Below, piece by piece: positions 32,501 to 38,852 of a stretch of DNA of 64,000 nt. The notes under the pieces were generated by a model. It made no database searches. It was not told where the DNA came from and saw only the letters and a list, made by a program, of their open reading frames with translations. The DNA lies in the NCBI GenBank assembly GCA_900753715.1, contig CAAEAE010000190.1, positions 16,104 through 80,103 on the forward strand, read 5' to 3'. Position 1 is the first letter of the stretch. Each line of letters begins with the position of its first letter. Both the position numbers and the translations under genes were made by a program. The stretch comes from an uncultured Roseburia sp. (GTDB lineage Bacteria > Bacillota_A > Clostridia > Lachnospirales > Lachnospiraceae).

Positions 32501-35318
32501 TGAGGTGGAAGCAGCAAATTCCCTAGGCGGAGCGATTTCCGGTGAGTTTATTTATAACAGTGGAAAGGCTTACGAAAAGATAAAGCTTACCTATCAGAAT
32601 GCTTTCTGCACGATTACAACAGATTCGGATATCAGTAATGCAAAGAGTACAGCGCTTACGAATGAGAGCAGCTTTACAGTTAGTCTGTCGCGGAGCGATT
32701 CGGTAAAAGTATATTCCTTTAAGCCATCCAAAACAGCAGACTATACGTTTGGATTGGAAAGCAATAAAAAAGAAAATATACGCATTGATTTGTACAATGC
32801 ACAAAAAGTAAGACTAGATTATGGAGTGGGTTATAAAACCAATGTCCAGGCAAATTTACAGAAGGGCAGTACCTATTATATTGTTGTTTATAAAAACGAC
32901 TGGAATGATACGGTGCATACGCTTGACTGCTATTTGAGTTCGACCTACGAAACCTTTTCAGAGGTTGCTGTGAAGTCGATAAAGGTTACAAAGCCGGTAA
33001 AAACAACCTGGTATGATTTTGAGTCAACCGGAAACATTTACATTGGCTCAGGCGGGGTATCGTTAGAGGGAACCGAGTACGAGATTACCTACGCAAATGG
33101 CTGGAAGAAAACGGAGACGGTAAGCAGCTCCTCAAGCAAGGTTCAGATTGGGGACAATACGCTTTCTGCATCATGGAAGTACACAGACGGAAACTATATC
33201 TCCAAGCGAAATGGCAATGTGCTGACCTATACCTGGGGCAGCCAGACATTCCCATTTACGGGAACCTTTGGAAAAACGACACCTGTAAAAGCGATAACCG
33301 TTACGGAGAATCCGTGGAAAACAACACCTGCTTATGAGTATGAGGTGGAAAATTCCCGGGATTTCCCGTCACCGCGTGGACTGAAACTGAAAATTGCGTA
33401 CAGCGACGGAAGAACAGCGGATGAGGTTGTGTGGGACAACGACGACAGCACATACGAGCTGAACGGTTATACGATTGAGCTTGCGCATAAGGGAGACGGA
33501 CTTGCCGGTGGAAACAATACGGTGGTTGCCAGCTATATGGGCAAGAGCACAGAGTTTTCCATGGGGGTGCAGAAAAACCCTGTTTCTGAAATCAAGGTGT
33601 TAAAGCTTCCGGAAAAACAGGAATATTATCCGTTTGAGGATTACGCAGATTTGTATGGAGCAAAATTACAGCTTGTTTACCGGGACGGTACAAAGAAAAC
33701 GGTGACAGTTGACGAGCACAGCAATTGGTTGTATCCGGATGAGACATACAGCAGCCAGAGAGCAGAGGCGGACGTTTCAATGCGGCAGGATGCAGGTGGA
33801 ACAAAGTACCGCATGGTCACATTAAGTTATATGGATTTGGATGTTGACATCTTAAGATGCAAAGAAAAGAATCTTGCGGCGGAGGATGTGCAGGAGATTG
33901 CTGACGGAGATACCAACGAGGTGAATCTTGGAAGTGGTGGCTATATCATCTATCAGCTTACCGTTTCGGAGAAGAAGCAGTATACGTTTACTTCCATGAT
34001 GGAGAGGGGGAGCGGAAATATTACAGCTGACAGCGCAACACTTTATGTTTATCAGGAAGATGGAACTGCGTTAAAATCCGCTTATCGTCAGGTGCAGCTC
34101 ACACTTGACCCCGGGACCTATTATTTTGTAGTGAAAATTTATAACAATGCGAGTGCACATAAATCCATTATTCATGTGGAAGCGGAGAAAAAAGAAGAAC
34201 CGGAAGAACCAGAGAAGGTCATTGCCGTGAAATTAAGCTACTTGTCAACGCAGAAGAACTTTACCTACGGGGATGGCACATGGAATGTCAGTGCACAGAT
34301 TACCGAGGACGGAAGTGCTGTCACAAGAAGTGTCCAGTGGGAGTATCCAGATACGGATGCTTATGATTTTAAGGTAAGCAGCGACAAAAAGACACTTTCC
34401 GTGACACCGAAGCGTGCGACAACGGGAAGTGAGAGCTTTAAAATAACGGCAAAGGATACCACAAGCGGCAAACAGGCTTCTGTTGCGCTGAAAACCGCAT
34501 GTGCGGCGCTTGATAAGAAAGATACAAACGGAAAAAATATCTACATAGTCTCTGCAATCGCAGACCAGAAGTGGACCGGAAAACAGGTCTGCCCGGCAGT
34601 TACCGTAAAGAATGGAACTACCCAAAAGACGCTTGGAACGTCCAATTATCAGGTGACCTATCAGAACAATGTAAATGCCGGAAAAGCGACTGTAGTTGTA
34701 ACAGGAAAGGGAAATTATACCGGAACACTCACACAGTATTTCTGGATTAAGGAAGAACAAAAACCGGAGCAGAATACCGAGAAGGAGAATCCGAATCTTA
34801 AGGTTTCCAAGACTTCTTACAAGAAGGTCTACGGCGATAAGGCATTTTCGTTAAAAGCCAGCTCAAATTGTAAGATTACTTACAAGTCCAGTAATACAAA
34901 GGTTGCAACTGTAAAGAACGGAAAAGTTACTCTGAAAAAATGCGGAAAAGCAACGATTACGCTGACCACCGGAGGCGGAAATTATAAGAAGCAGACAAAG
35001 AAGGTTACGATAACGGTTGTTCCAAAGCAGGCATCGGTGAAAAAAGTAACCAGCAAAAAGGCAGCACAGCTTACCGTTTCCTGGAAGAAGCAGGCGGAGG
35101 CATCCGGTTATGTCGTAGAGTACACGACAGACAAGAACTTTAAGAAGGGCGTCAAGAAGGTCACAATCAGCAAGAACAAGACAACGAGCACGACGATTAA
35201 GAAGTTGAAGAAGGGCAAAAAATATTATGTTCGTGTGAAACCGTATACTACAATTGACAAGAAGAAAGTGTATGGAAAGACAAGTAAGACCGTAAAGGCA
35301 ACCGTCAAAAAGAAGTAG
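29538..35318 (+). CDS. Very large secreted multi-Ig surface protein
   Basis: A 1926-residue secreted protein. Signal peptide residues 1-27 end at TAFA; residues 28-151 are an acidic Thr/Glu repeat tract (ETEATEST, STEAGETE). Then come about nine Big_3-like Ig modules, each opening with a strand like VKSIGVTKNPD and containing LxVxYxDG; openings are near residues 272, 416, 519, 631, 843, 944, 1145, 1250 and 1349. Three PPC-like sandwiches lie near 154-270, 1035-1140 and 1446-1550. The end has an NYTGT-type module (1675-1736), a Big-like module (1753-1828) and a lysine-rich FN3 domain (1832-1922). No LPXTG anchor, so it may bind the wall through its basic tail. GAGGAG precedes ATG 29538 by ten bases. 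Probably adhesive or structural. Confidence 0.9.
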   Translation: MKKYQRWVALAMAAVLTATSLPQTAFAETASEEVIETEAVFDAEDTEAGMTEETEATEATESTEAGETGETEATESTEAGETEVTESTEAGETEETEAAEAAESTEISETESTETEVIEETESTETGSTETEAVEETESTEIVEVTPEDDDKFARPCIALEDGVEVRQPEGDHMLYSFNPKRDGWYRIKGESLNGQKMYVDPEKTVYYTKNSNGKSVENVSSISAGLFEVGTKVERMVYLRADEQYYFYCGQEGSNPTATLDYKVQVKQVDVDHIEVIQAPTERSCGYIDFTGLKVKVWYTDGSSSISDISAKNNYSGESYFYMDIFDWSRLFVEQQKGARTLDFKVQTASVDGKAWSANGGDGEFSALKDGTHTVNCILGEYILNNNNSNPDDGTLKKAKEYAFSFPITVAKNNIASIEVLDAKTEFTQGYNEYLSDIQLKITYNDGTPEKVATFDMPSPKDTNCRAYLKYKKNGKEDTIASIDYWLKYGGKLGKATVYVTYGNASTTYEITISENPYQKLEVTPERTVLYTGCEYDAGVKHNYGDRVTVDSSPITLYKKDGTKENYANCYKVSQYWKAGIEYGLKLDGASYGYVSSYIAAGGKTGTATAYMKIKGVETTWSVEIKKNPYDHIRIVTEPTKKQYVSNSESALNLSGLVFYAYKDKTEKSNNYDTYSYDEYVKAKKGYFTGSMTEEKYDLMSRMFDTYLGEDEYIKYLDNGTHEISIYFMGHKATYKIEVADKFANALNIEKLPDEILGYIGQCSHTVSNYGMEFTITTAGSSKKYRTYKNGLEGYGDWNDIKSEVTVDTSQINWDTPGVYNVTVSYKGVSDTYAYTIEEAPVKEIQLEGTLKKPEVYVYETDGKGADLSGLTVKLLFSDGTSKKVNLGETLDIFYYNGVDFYLEKEWKQKTGTSATLGENAVIISTCGISVETEAITVKSNPVKSIGVTKNPDNIQGWGKVDLYGLSLKVTYADGKAETLKITEHNSEVEAANSLGGAISGEFIYNSGKAYEKIKLTYQNAFCTITTDSDISNAKSTALTNESSFTVSLSRSDSVKVYSFKPSKTADYTFGLESNKKENIRIDLYNAQKVRLDYGVGYKTNVQANLQKGSTYYIVVYKNDWNDTVHTLDCYLSSTYETFSEVAVKSIKVTKPVKTTWYDFESTGNIYIGSGGVSLEGTEYEITYANGWKKTETVSSSSSKVQIGDNTLSASWKYTDGNYISKRNGNVLTYTWGSQTFPFTGTFGKTTPVKAITVTENPWKTTPAYEYEVENSRDFPSPRGLKLKIAYSDGRTADEVVWDNDDSTYELNGYTIELAHKGDGLAGGNNTVVASYMGKSTEFSMGVQKNPVSEIKVLKLPEKQEYYPFEDYADLYGAKLQLVYRDGTKKTVTVDEHSNWLYPDETYSSQRAEADVSMRQDAGGTKYRMVTLSYMDLDVDILRCKEKNLAAEDVQEIADGDTNEVNLGSGGYIIYQLTVSEKKQYTFTSMMERGSGNITADSATLYVYQEDGTALKSAYRQVQLTLDPGTYYFVVKIYNNASAHKSIIHVEAEKKEEPEEPEKVIAVKLSYLSTQKNFTYGDGTWNVSAQITEDGSAVTRSVQWEYPDTDAYDFKVSSDKKTLSVTPKRATTGSESFKITAKDTTSGKQASVALKTACAALDKKDTNGKNIYIVSAIADQKWTGKQVCPAVTVKNGTTQKTLGTSNYQVTYQNNVNAGKATVVVTGKGNYTGTLTQYFWIKEEQKPEQNTEKENPNLKVSKTSYKKVYGDKAFSLKASSNCKITYKSSNTKVATVKNGKVTLKKCGKATITLTTGGGNYKKQTKKVTITVVPKQASVKKVTSKKAAQLTVSWKKQAEASGYVVEYTTDKNFKKGVKKVTISKNKTTSTTIKKLKKGKKYYVRVKPYTTIDKKKVYGKTSKTVKATVKKK
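29619..29990 (+). repeat. Thr/Glu-rich coding repeat tract
   Basis: The segment coding residues 28-151 of the large surface protein repeats units built from accgag/gagacg-type codons (TEATEST, STEAGETE, ETESTETE). It is a low-complexity, length-variable kind of sequence and likely a flexible stalk just after the signal peptide. Confidence 0.85.
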
Positions 35319-35330
35319 TATAAAATATGC

Positions 35331-35386
35331 AATATGCACATGGAAGGTGCATATTTGCATATGGAAGGTGCATATTGCATATGGGG
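35331..35386 (+). repeat. Three tandem AT-rich dyad units before the serS promoter
   Basis: Units start at 35336, 35357 and 35377 (21 and 20 bp apart): GCAYATGGAAGGTGCATAT, the third being cut to GCATATGGGG. Each full unit is itself a partial palindrome (TGCAC/GTGCA or ATATGC/GCATAT). The third unit ends two bases before the -35 box of the serS leader promoter. Confidence 0.7.
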
Positions 35387-35387
35387 C

Positions 35388-35416
35388 TTGATTTTGGGAT
35401 ACAATGAGTGTATAAT
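35388..35416 (+). promoter_or_regulatory. Promoter of the serS T-box leader
   Basis: TTGATT (35388-35393), 17-base spacer, TATAAT (35411-35416). Transcription should start near 35423, about 430 bases before the serS ATG. Confidence 0.75.
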
Positions 35417-35422
35417 AACGTC

Positions 35423-35672
35423 AGAATTTGGCAGTGATGGAAGCTACGCCAGAGGACTGTATCAGAGAGCCGGTGGGTGGTGTGAACCGGTACAGAAGCC
35501 TGTCTTTCCACTTCCGGAGCCGGTGATGAAAGTCACGGGGTCGTATCCCATAGCATACGAAGCGAGAGGTCGCGGCAGAGGATGTCGTGGCAATATGGGT
35601 GGCAACGCGGAAGAGTAATGATTAGCCTTTCGTCCCATGTGCAGGATGGCACATGGAACGGAAGGCTTTTTT
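35423..35672 (+). ncRNA. T-box riboswitch, serine type, controlling serS
   Basis: Stem I contains AGAGAGCCGG and GGTGTGAACCGG; the specifier is probably TCC at 35507-35509 (serine codon) within TTTCCACTTCCGGAG. The antiterminator T-box sequence TGGGTGGCAACGCGG is at 35596-35610. The competing terminator runs from 35624 to 35672: AGCCTTTCGT-CCATGTGC against GCACATGG-ACGGAAGGCT, then Ts. Uncharged serine tRNA would favour readthrough into serS, which agrees with the specifier. Small open frames in this region are not genes. Confidence 0.92.
35624..35672 (+). terminator. T-box regulated terminator before serS
   Basis: Long hairpin with arms 35624-35642 and 35648-35666 and a T-run at 35667-35672; the leader-side half overlaps the region engaged by the T-box antiterminator. 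Confidence 0.88.
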
Positions 35673-35711
35673 ATAGGAAATTCCGCTGGAACTTCCTATA
35701 AAAAAGCAAGC
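35673..35711 (+). repeat. Dispersed hairpin repeat, copy A
   Basis: ATAGGAAATTCC and GGAACTTCCTAT form an inverted repeat (one mismatch, three-base loop) followed by AAAAAAGCAAGC. About 80 percent identical over 39 bases to the copy at 51901-51940. Both copies begin directly after a terminator T-run. Confidence 0.65.
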
Positions 35712-35774
35712 AAGCTTGCTAATATGCGCACCTCGCGGAGAAGAGGTTTATGCTTCGCATACCGCTTGGGCGCG

Positions 35775-35799
35775 AAAGTGTGCGTCAGGCGCACACTTT
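35775..35799 (+). other. Strong hairpin in the distal serS leader
   Basis: AAAGTGTGCG (35775-35784) pairs perfectly with CGCACACTTT (35790-35799) across five bases. It lies between the T-box terminator and the serS ribosome binding site and has no U-run. The stretch 35712-35774 also holds shorter self-complementary pieces (GCAAGC/GCTTGC). Confidence 0.55.
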
Positions 35800-35856
35800 A
35801 TTCAATGTCATCCGGCAGGATACCAAACGCGGGAAAACCGCAGAAAGAGGAGAACC

Positions 35857-37143
35857 ATGATTGATTTAAAATTTTTAAGAGAGAATCCGGAAGTTGTAAA
35901 ACAGAACATCCGAAACAAATTTCAGGATCATAAACTTCCACTCGTCGATGAAGTAATCGAGTTAGATGCAAAGGCAAGAGCCGTTCAGACAGAGGCAGAT
36001 GACCTCCGTGCAAGAAGAAACCAGTTGTCCAAGGAAATCGGTAAGCTGATGGGACAGGGCAGGAAGGACGAGGCAGAGGCAGTCAAGGCAGAGGTAAATG
36101 CAGATGCAGCCCGCCTTGGAGAGTTAGAAGAGCAGGAAAAAGAGCTCTCTGACAAAATCACCAAGATTATGATGACAATTCCGAACATCATCGACCCGTC
36201 CGTACCGATTGGAAAAGACGATTCCTGCAACGTCGAGATTGAGAAATTCGGTGAGCCGGTAGTGCCGGATTTTGAAATTCCGTATCATACCGATATTATG
36301 GAGCGTTTCAACGGCATTGACCTTGACGCAGCCGGAAAAGTGGCAGGAAACGGTTTCTATTACCTGATGGGAGATATCGCAAGAGTACACTCCGCAGTCA
36401 TTTCCTATGCAAGAGACTTTATGATTGACCGTGGATTTACTTACTGCATCCCGCCGTTTATGATTCGTTCCAATGTCGTAACAGGCGTTATGAGTTTTGA
36501 CGAGATGGATGCCATGATGTATAAGATTGAGGGAGAGGATTTATACCTGATTGGTACTTCCGAGCACTCCATGATTGGTAAGTTTATTGATACAATCAAT
36601 GACGAAGAGAACCTGCCATATACATTAACCTCTTATTCTCCGTGCTTCCGCAAGGAAAAAGGTGCACACGGAATCGAGGAGCGCGGTGTATACCGTATCC
36701 ATCAGTTCGAGAAGCAGGAAATGATTGTTGTCTGCAAACCGGAAGAGTCTAAGACGTGGTATGATAAATTGTGGAAAAACACCGTAGATTTGTTCCGCAG
36801 CCTTGATATCCCGGTTCGTACGTTAGAGTGCTGCTCCGGTGACCTTGCAGATTTGAAGGTGAAATCCTGCGACGTAGAGGCATGGTCTCCAAGACAGAAG
36901 AAATACTTCGAGGTCGGAAGCTGCTCCAATCTCGGCGATGCACAGGCAAGAAGATTAAAGATTCGTGTCAAAGGCAAGAATGGCAAATACTTTGCACATA
37001 CCTTAAACAACACGGTTGTAGCTCCGCCACGTATGCTGATTGCATTCTTGGAGAACAACTTAAACGCAGACGGAAGCGTAAATATTCCGGTAGCACTTCG
37101 TCCTTACATGGGTGGAAAAGAGAAGCTGATTCCGGTGAAATAA
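35857..37143 (+). CDS. serS: Seryl-tRNA synthetase
   Basis: A 428-residue class IIa synthetase. Residues 1-105 form the long antiparallel coiled coil that grips the tRNA-Ser variable arm (EADDLRARRNQLSKEIGKL); the catalytic domain has LIGTSEHSMIG, motif 2 in CFRKEKGAHGIEERGVYRIHQFEK, and motif 3 near VVAPPRMLIAFLENN. AGAGGAG lies five bases before ATG 35857, which begins MIDLKFLRENPE as usual; a longer open frame upstream is leader RNA. Regulated by the serine T-box. A terminator follows. Confidence 0.96.
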   Translation: MIDLKFLRENPEVVKQNIRNKFQDHKLPLVDEVIELDAKARAVQTEADDLRARRNQLSKEIGKLMGQGRKDEAEAVKAEVNADAARLGELEEQEKELSDKITKIMMTIPNIIDPSVPIGKDDSCNVEIEKFGEPVVPDFEIPYHTDIMERFNGIDLDAAGKVAGNGFYYLMGDIARVHSAVISYARDFMIDRGFTYCIPPFMIRSNVVTGVMSFDEMDAMMYKIEGEDLYLIGTSEHSMIGKFIDTINDEENLPYTLTSYSPCFRKEKGAHGIEERGVYRIHQFEKQEMIVVCKPEESKTWYDKLWKNTVDLFRSLDIPVRTLECCSGDLADLKVKSCDVEAWSPRQKKYFEVGSCSNLGDAQARRLKIRVKGKNGKYFAHTLNNTVVAPPRMLIAFLENNLNADGSVNIPVALRPYMGGKEKLIPVK

Positions 37144-37149
37144 CCAGAA

Positions 37150-37186
37150 CAAAAAACAGGGGTTCCAAAGGGAATCCCTGTTTTTG
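37150..37186 (+). terminator. Rho-independent terminator after serS
   Basis: ACAGGGGTTCC pairs with GGAATCCCTGT around AAAG, then TTTT. The A-run before the stem would also serve the convergent cyclophilin gene. Confidence 0.85.
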
Positions 37187-37204
37187 TGTTGGATTAGGAG
37201 ATGC

Positions 37205-37723
37205 TTAGCATTTCTCCGGTTCCGGGTAAGAAACCCCAAAGGTTTCAACGGTTACTTTTTTCATCACCTGCGGAGCAAGCGGTCTGTCGGAGTAGTCGGT
37301 TGTAGTTTCTGCAATCTGATTTACGACGTCCATTCCCTCGATGATTTTGCCGAAAGCTGCGTAGGCACCGTCTAAGTGCGGAGCGTCCTTGTGCATGATA
37401 AAGAACTGGCTTCCTGCGGAATCCGGGTGCATGGCACGCGCCATGGATAAAACGCCTGCGGTGTGTTTTAATGGATTGTCAAAACCGTTCTGGGAGAATT
37501 CGCCGCGGATATCGTATCCCGGACCGCCCATTCCGGTTCCGTCCGGGCAGCCGCCCTGAATCATGAAGCCGTTGATAACGCGGTGGAAAATTAAGCCGTC
37601 ATAATAGCCCTTGTTTACTAAGCTGATAAAATTGTTTACCGTATTTGGTGCAATCTCCGGGTAAAGCTCCGCTTTCATGAGATCGCCGTTTTCCATTTCA
37701 ATGGTGATAACTGGATTTGCCAT
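37205..37723 (-). CDS. Cyclophilin-type peptidyl-prolyl cis-trans isomerase
   Basis: A 172-residue cytoplasmic cyclophilin (no signal peptide). Catalytic and ligand residues are visible: the FHRV arginine in GLIFHRVINGFMIQGG, GSQFFIMHKDAPHLDG and YAAFGKIIEGMDVV. GGAGG lies seven bases before ATG 37723. It is convergent with serS across a shared terminator and monocistronic on the minus strand. Length is normal for bacterial single-domain cyclophilins; it should assist protein folding. Confidence 0.95.
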   Translation of the reverse strand: MANPVITIEMENGDLMKAELYPEIAPNTVNNFISLVNKGYYDGLIFHRVINGFMIQGGCPDGTGMGGPGYDIRGEFSQNGFDNPLKHTAGVLSMARAMHPDSAGSQFFIMHKDAPHLDGAYAAFGKIIEGMDVVNQIAETTTDYSDRPLAPQVMKKVTVETFGVSYPEPEKC

Positions 37724-37785
37724 ATCAAAACCTCCATCTGCTATTTTGCGGGCATCTGCCGTCTGGAAGAATACCCAGTGAATCT

Positions 37786-37814
37786 ATTTTAACGAAAACA
37801 GACAAAATAGTAAA
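37786..37814 (-). promoter_or_regulatory. Probable promoter of the cyclophilin gene
   Basis: On the minus strand TTTACT (37814-37809), 17-base spacer, TAAAAT (37791-37786). Start codon lies about 65 bases downstream. Confidence 0.5.
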
Positions 37815-37902
37815 GTAATTTTTGTTTTACAAAAGATACTTGATAAAATGCGGGTGGGAGTGTAGAGTCATGTTCAGAAAGAGTTAGTATAGGAATTTGC
37901 GT

Positions 37903-38796
37903 ATGTTGGAATTAGAAAAAATTTTGATGGATGCTCTGCCGAAGGAAGAAGAGCAGTTTTTAGAAGAACATTTAAAAGGAAAAAAATGTCTGGTCAGATA
38001 TGAGAAGGGAGAGCCGTTTGAAAAATGGCTTTCCTCTTTTGATGCCACAAAGACACTGCTTGTCTCTGAAAATGCAGCGCACTTAAAGGCGGCACAGACA
38101 GCAGGGATGGCAGCGCTTGGCTATTTAAACCCGGACGTAAGGCAGCCGGACGGGGAATTGCAGGCGGTTGGGGAATTACAGCCAGCCGGGAACCTACAGG
38201 CGGATATGTTTGCGGAAGGGTTCGAGGAAGTAGACTTTGCATTTTTGGAAAAGGTATATAGAAGGCATCATGGACTGCCATGGACGATTCTTACCACAAA
38301 ACGCTGCATCGTGCGGGAATTTTGTATGGATGACCTGGATGATTTGTTTGCCCTGTATGCGGGAAAGGGAATGACCGATTACATGGAGCCGCTTTACGAG
38401 TACGAGAAAGAGCGGGAATATGAGCAGGCGTACATCGAGCATATGTATGGATTTTACGGGTATGGCATGTGGGTGGTCATCGAGAAGGAAACGGGTGCGT
38501 TAATCGGGCGCATGGGCGTTGAGCACCGGGAGGAGCTTGGCGGCGAATTAGAGCTTGGTTATGCGGTTGCGGTGCCGTATCAGAGGAAAGGCTATGCGGC
38601 GGAGGTCTGCACGGCAATCATTTCCTATGCGAAGGAGGAGCTTGGCGTGCCGTTTTTAAACTGCCTGATTGAAGAGGGGAATACGGTATCGGAGCATCTT
38701 ATAAAACGGCTCGGGTTTACCTATCAGGAGACGATTCTGTTAGGTGGAAAACGCATGAAAAAGTACACGCTTTACTTTAATGATTGCATTTTATAA
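37903..38796 (+). CDS. GNAT acetyltransferase with HAD-like N-terminal remnant
   Basis: A 297-residue protein with two parts. Residues 140-297 are a GNAT acetyltransferase (RCIVREFCMDDLDDLFALY, LELGYAVAVPYQRKGYAAEV as the acetyl-CoA loop, EEGNTVSEHLIKRLGF). Residues 1-130 read like the last part of a HAD-type phosphatase (TLLVSENAAHLKAAQTAGMAALGYLNPD, FEEVDFAFLEKVYRRHHG) without the nucleophile aspartate, interrupted by a small Gly/Gln repeat (GELQAVGELQPAGNLQ). AGGA lies eight bases before ATG 37903. The acceptor is unknown. The relA promoter overlaps its end. Confidence 0.8.
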   Translation: MLELEKILMDALPKEEEQFLEEHLKGKKCLVRYEKGEPFEKWLSSFDATKTLLVSENAAHLKAAQTAGMAALGYLNPDVRQPDGELQAVGELQPAGNLQADMFAEGFEEVDFAFLEKVYRRHHGLPWTILTTKRCIVREFCMDDLDDLFALYAGKGMTDYMEPLYEYEKEREYEQAYIEHMYGFYGYGMWVVIEKETGALIGRMGVEHREELGGELELGYAVAVPYQRKGYAAEVCTAIISYAKEELGVPFLNCLIEEGNTVSEHLIKRLGFTYQETILLGGKRMKKYTLYFNDCIL

Positions 38797-38812
38797 GGAA
38801 ATAAAATATAAT
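38784..38812 (+). promoter_or_regulatory. Promoter for relA, inside the 3' end of the GNAT gene
   Basis: TTGCAT (38784-38789), 17-base spacer, TATAAT (38807-38812). The expected start (about 38819) leaves room only for the later ATGs of relA. Confidence 0.65.
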
Positions 38813-38852
38813 ATTGGAATATAAAATATCATGGATGAAGTGGGTGATGTAC

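Noticed and set aside
35331..35386. Possible CRISPR array
   Set aside because: Only two full units of about 20 bp with no spacers between them and no cas genes in the window.
35334..35864. Open frames across the serS leader
   Set aside because: They cover the T-box RNA and its terminator; composition reflects RNA structure, not protein.
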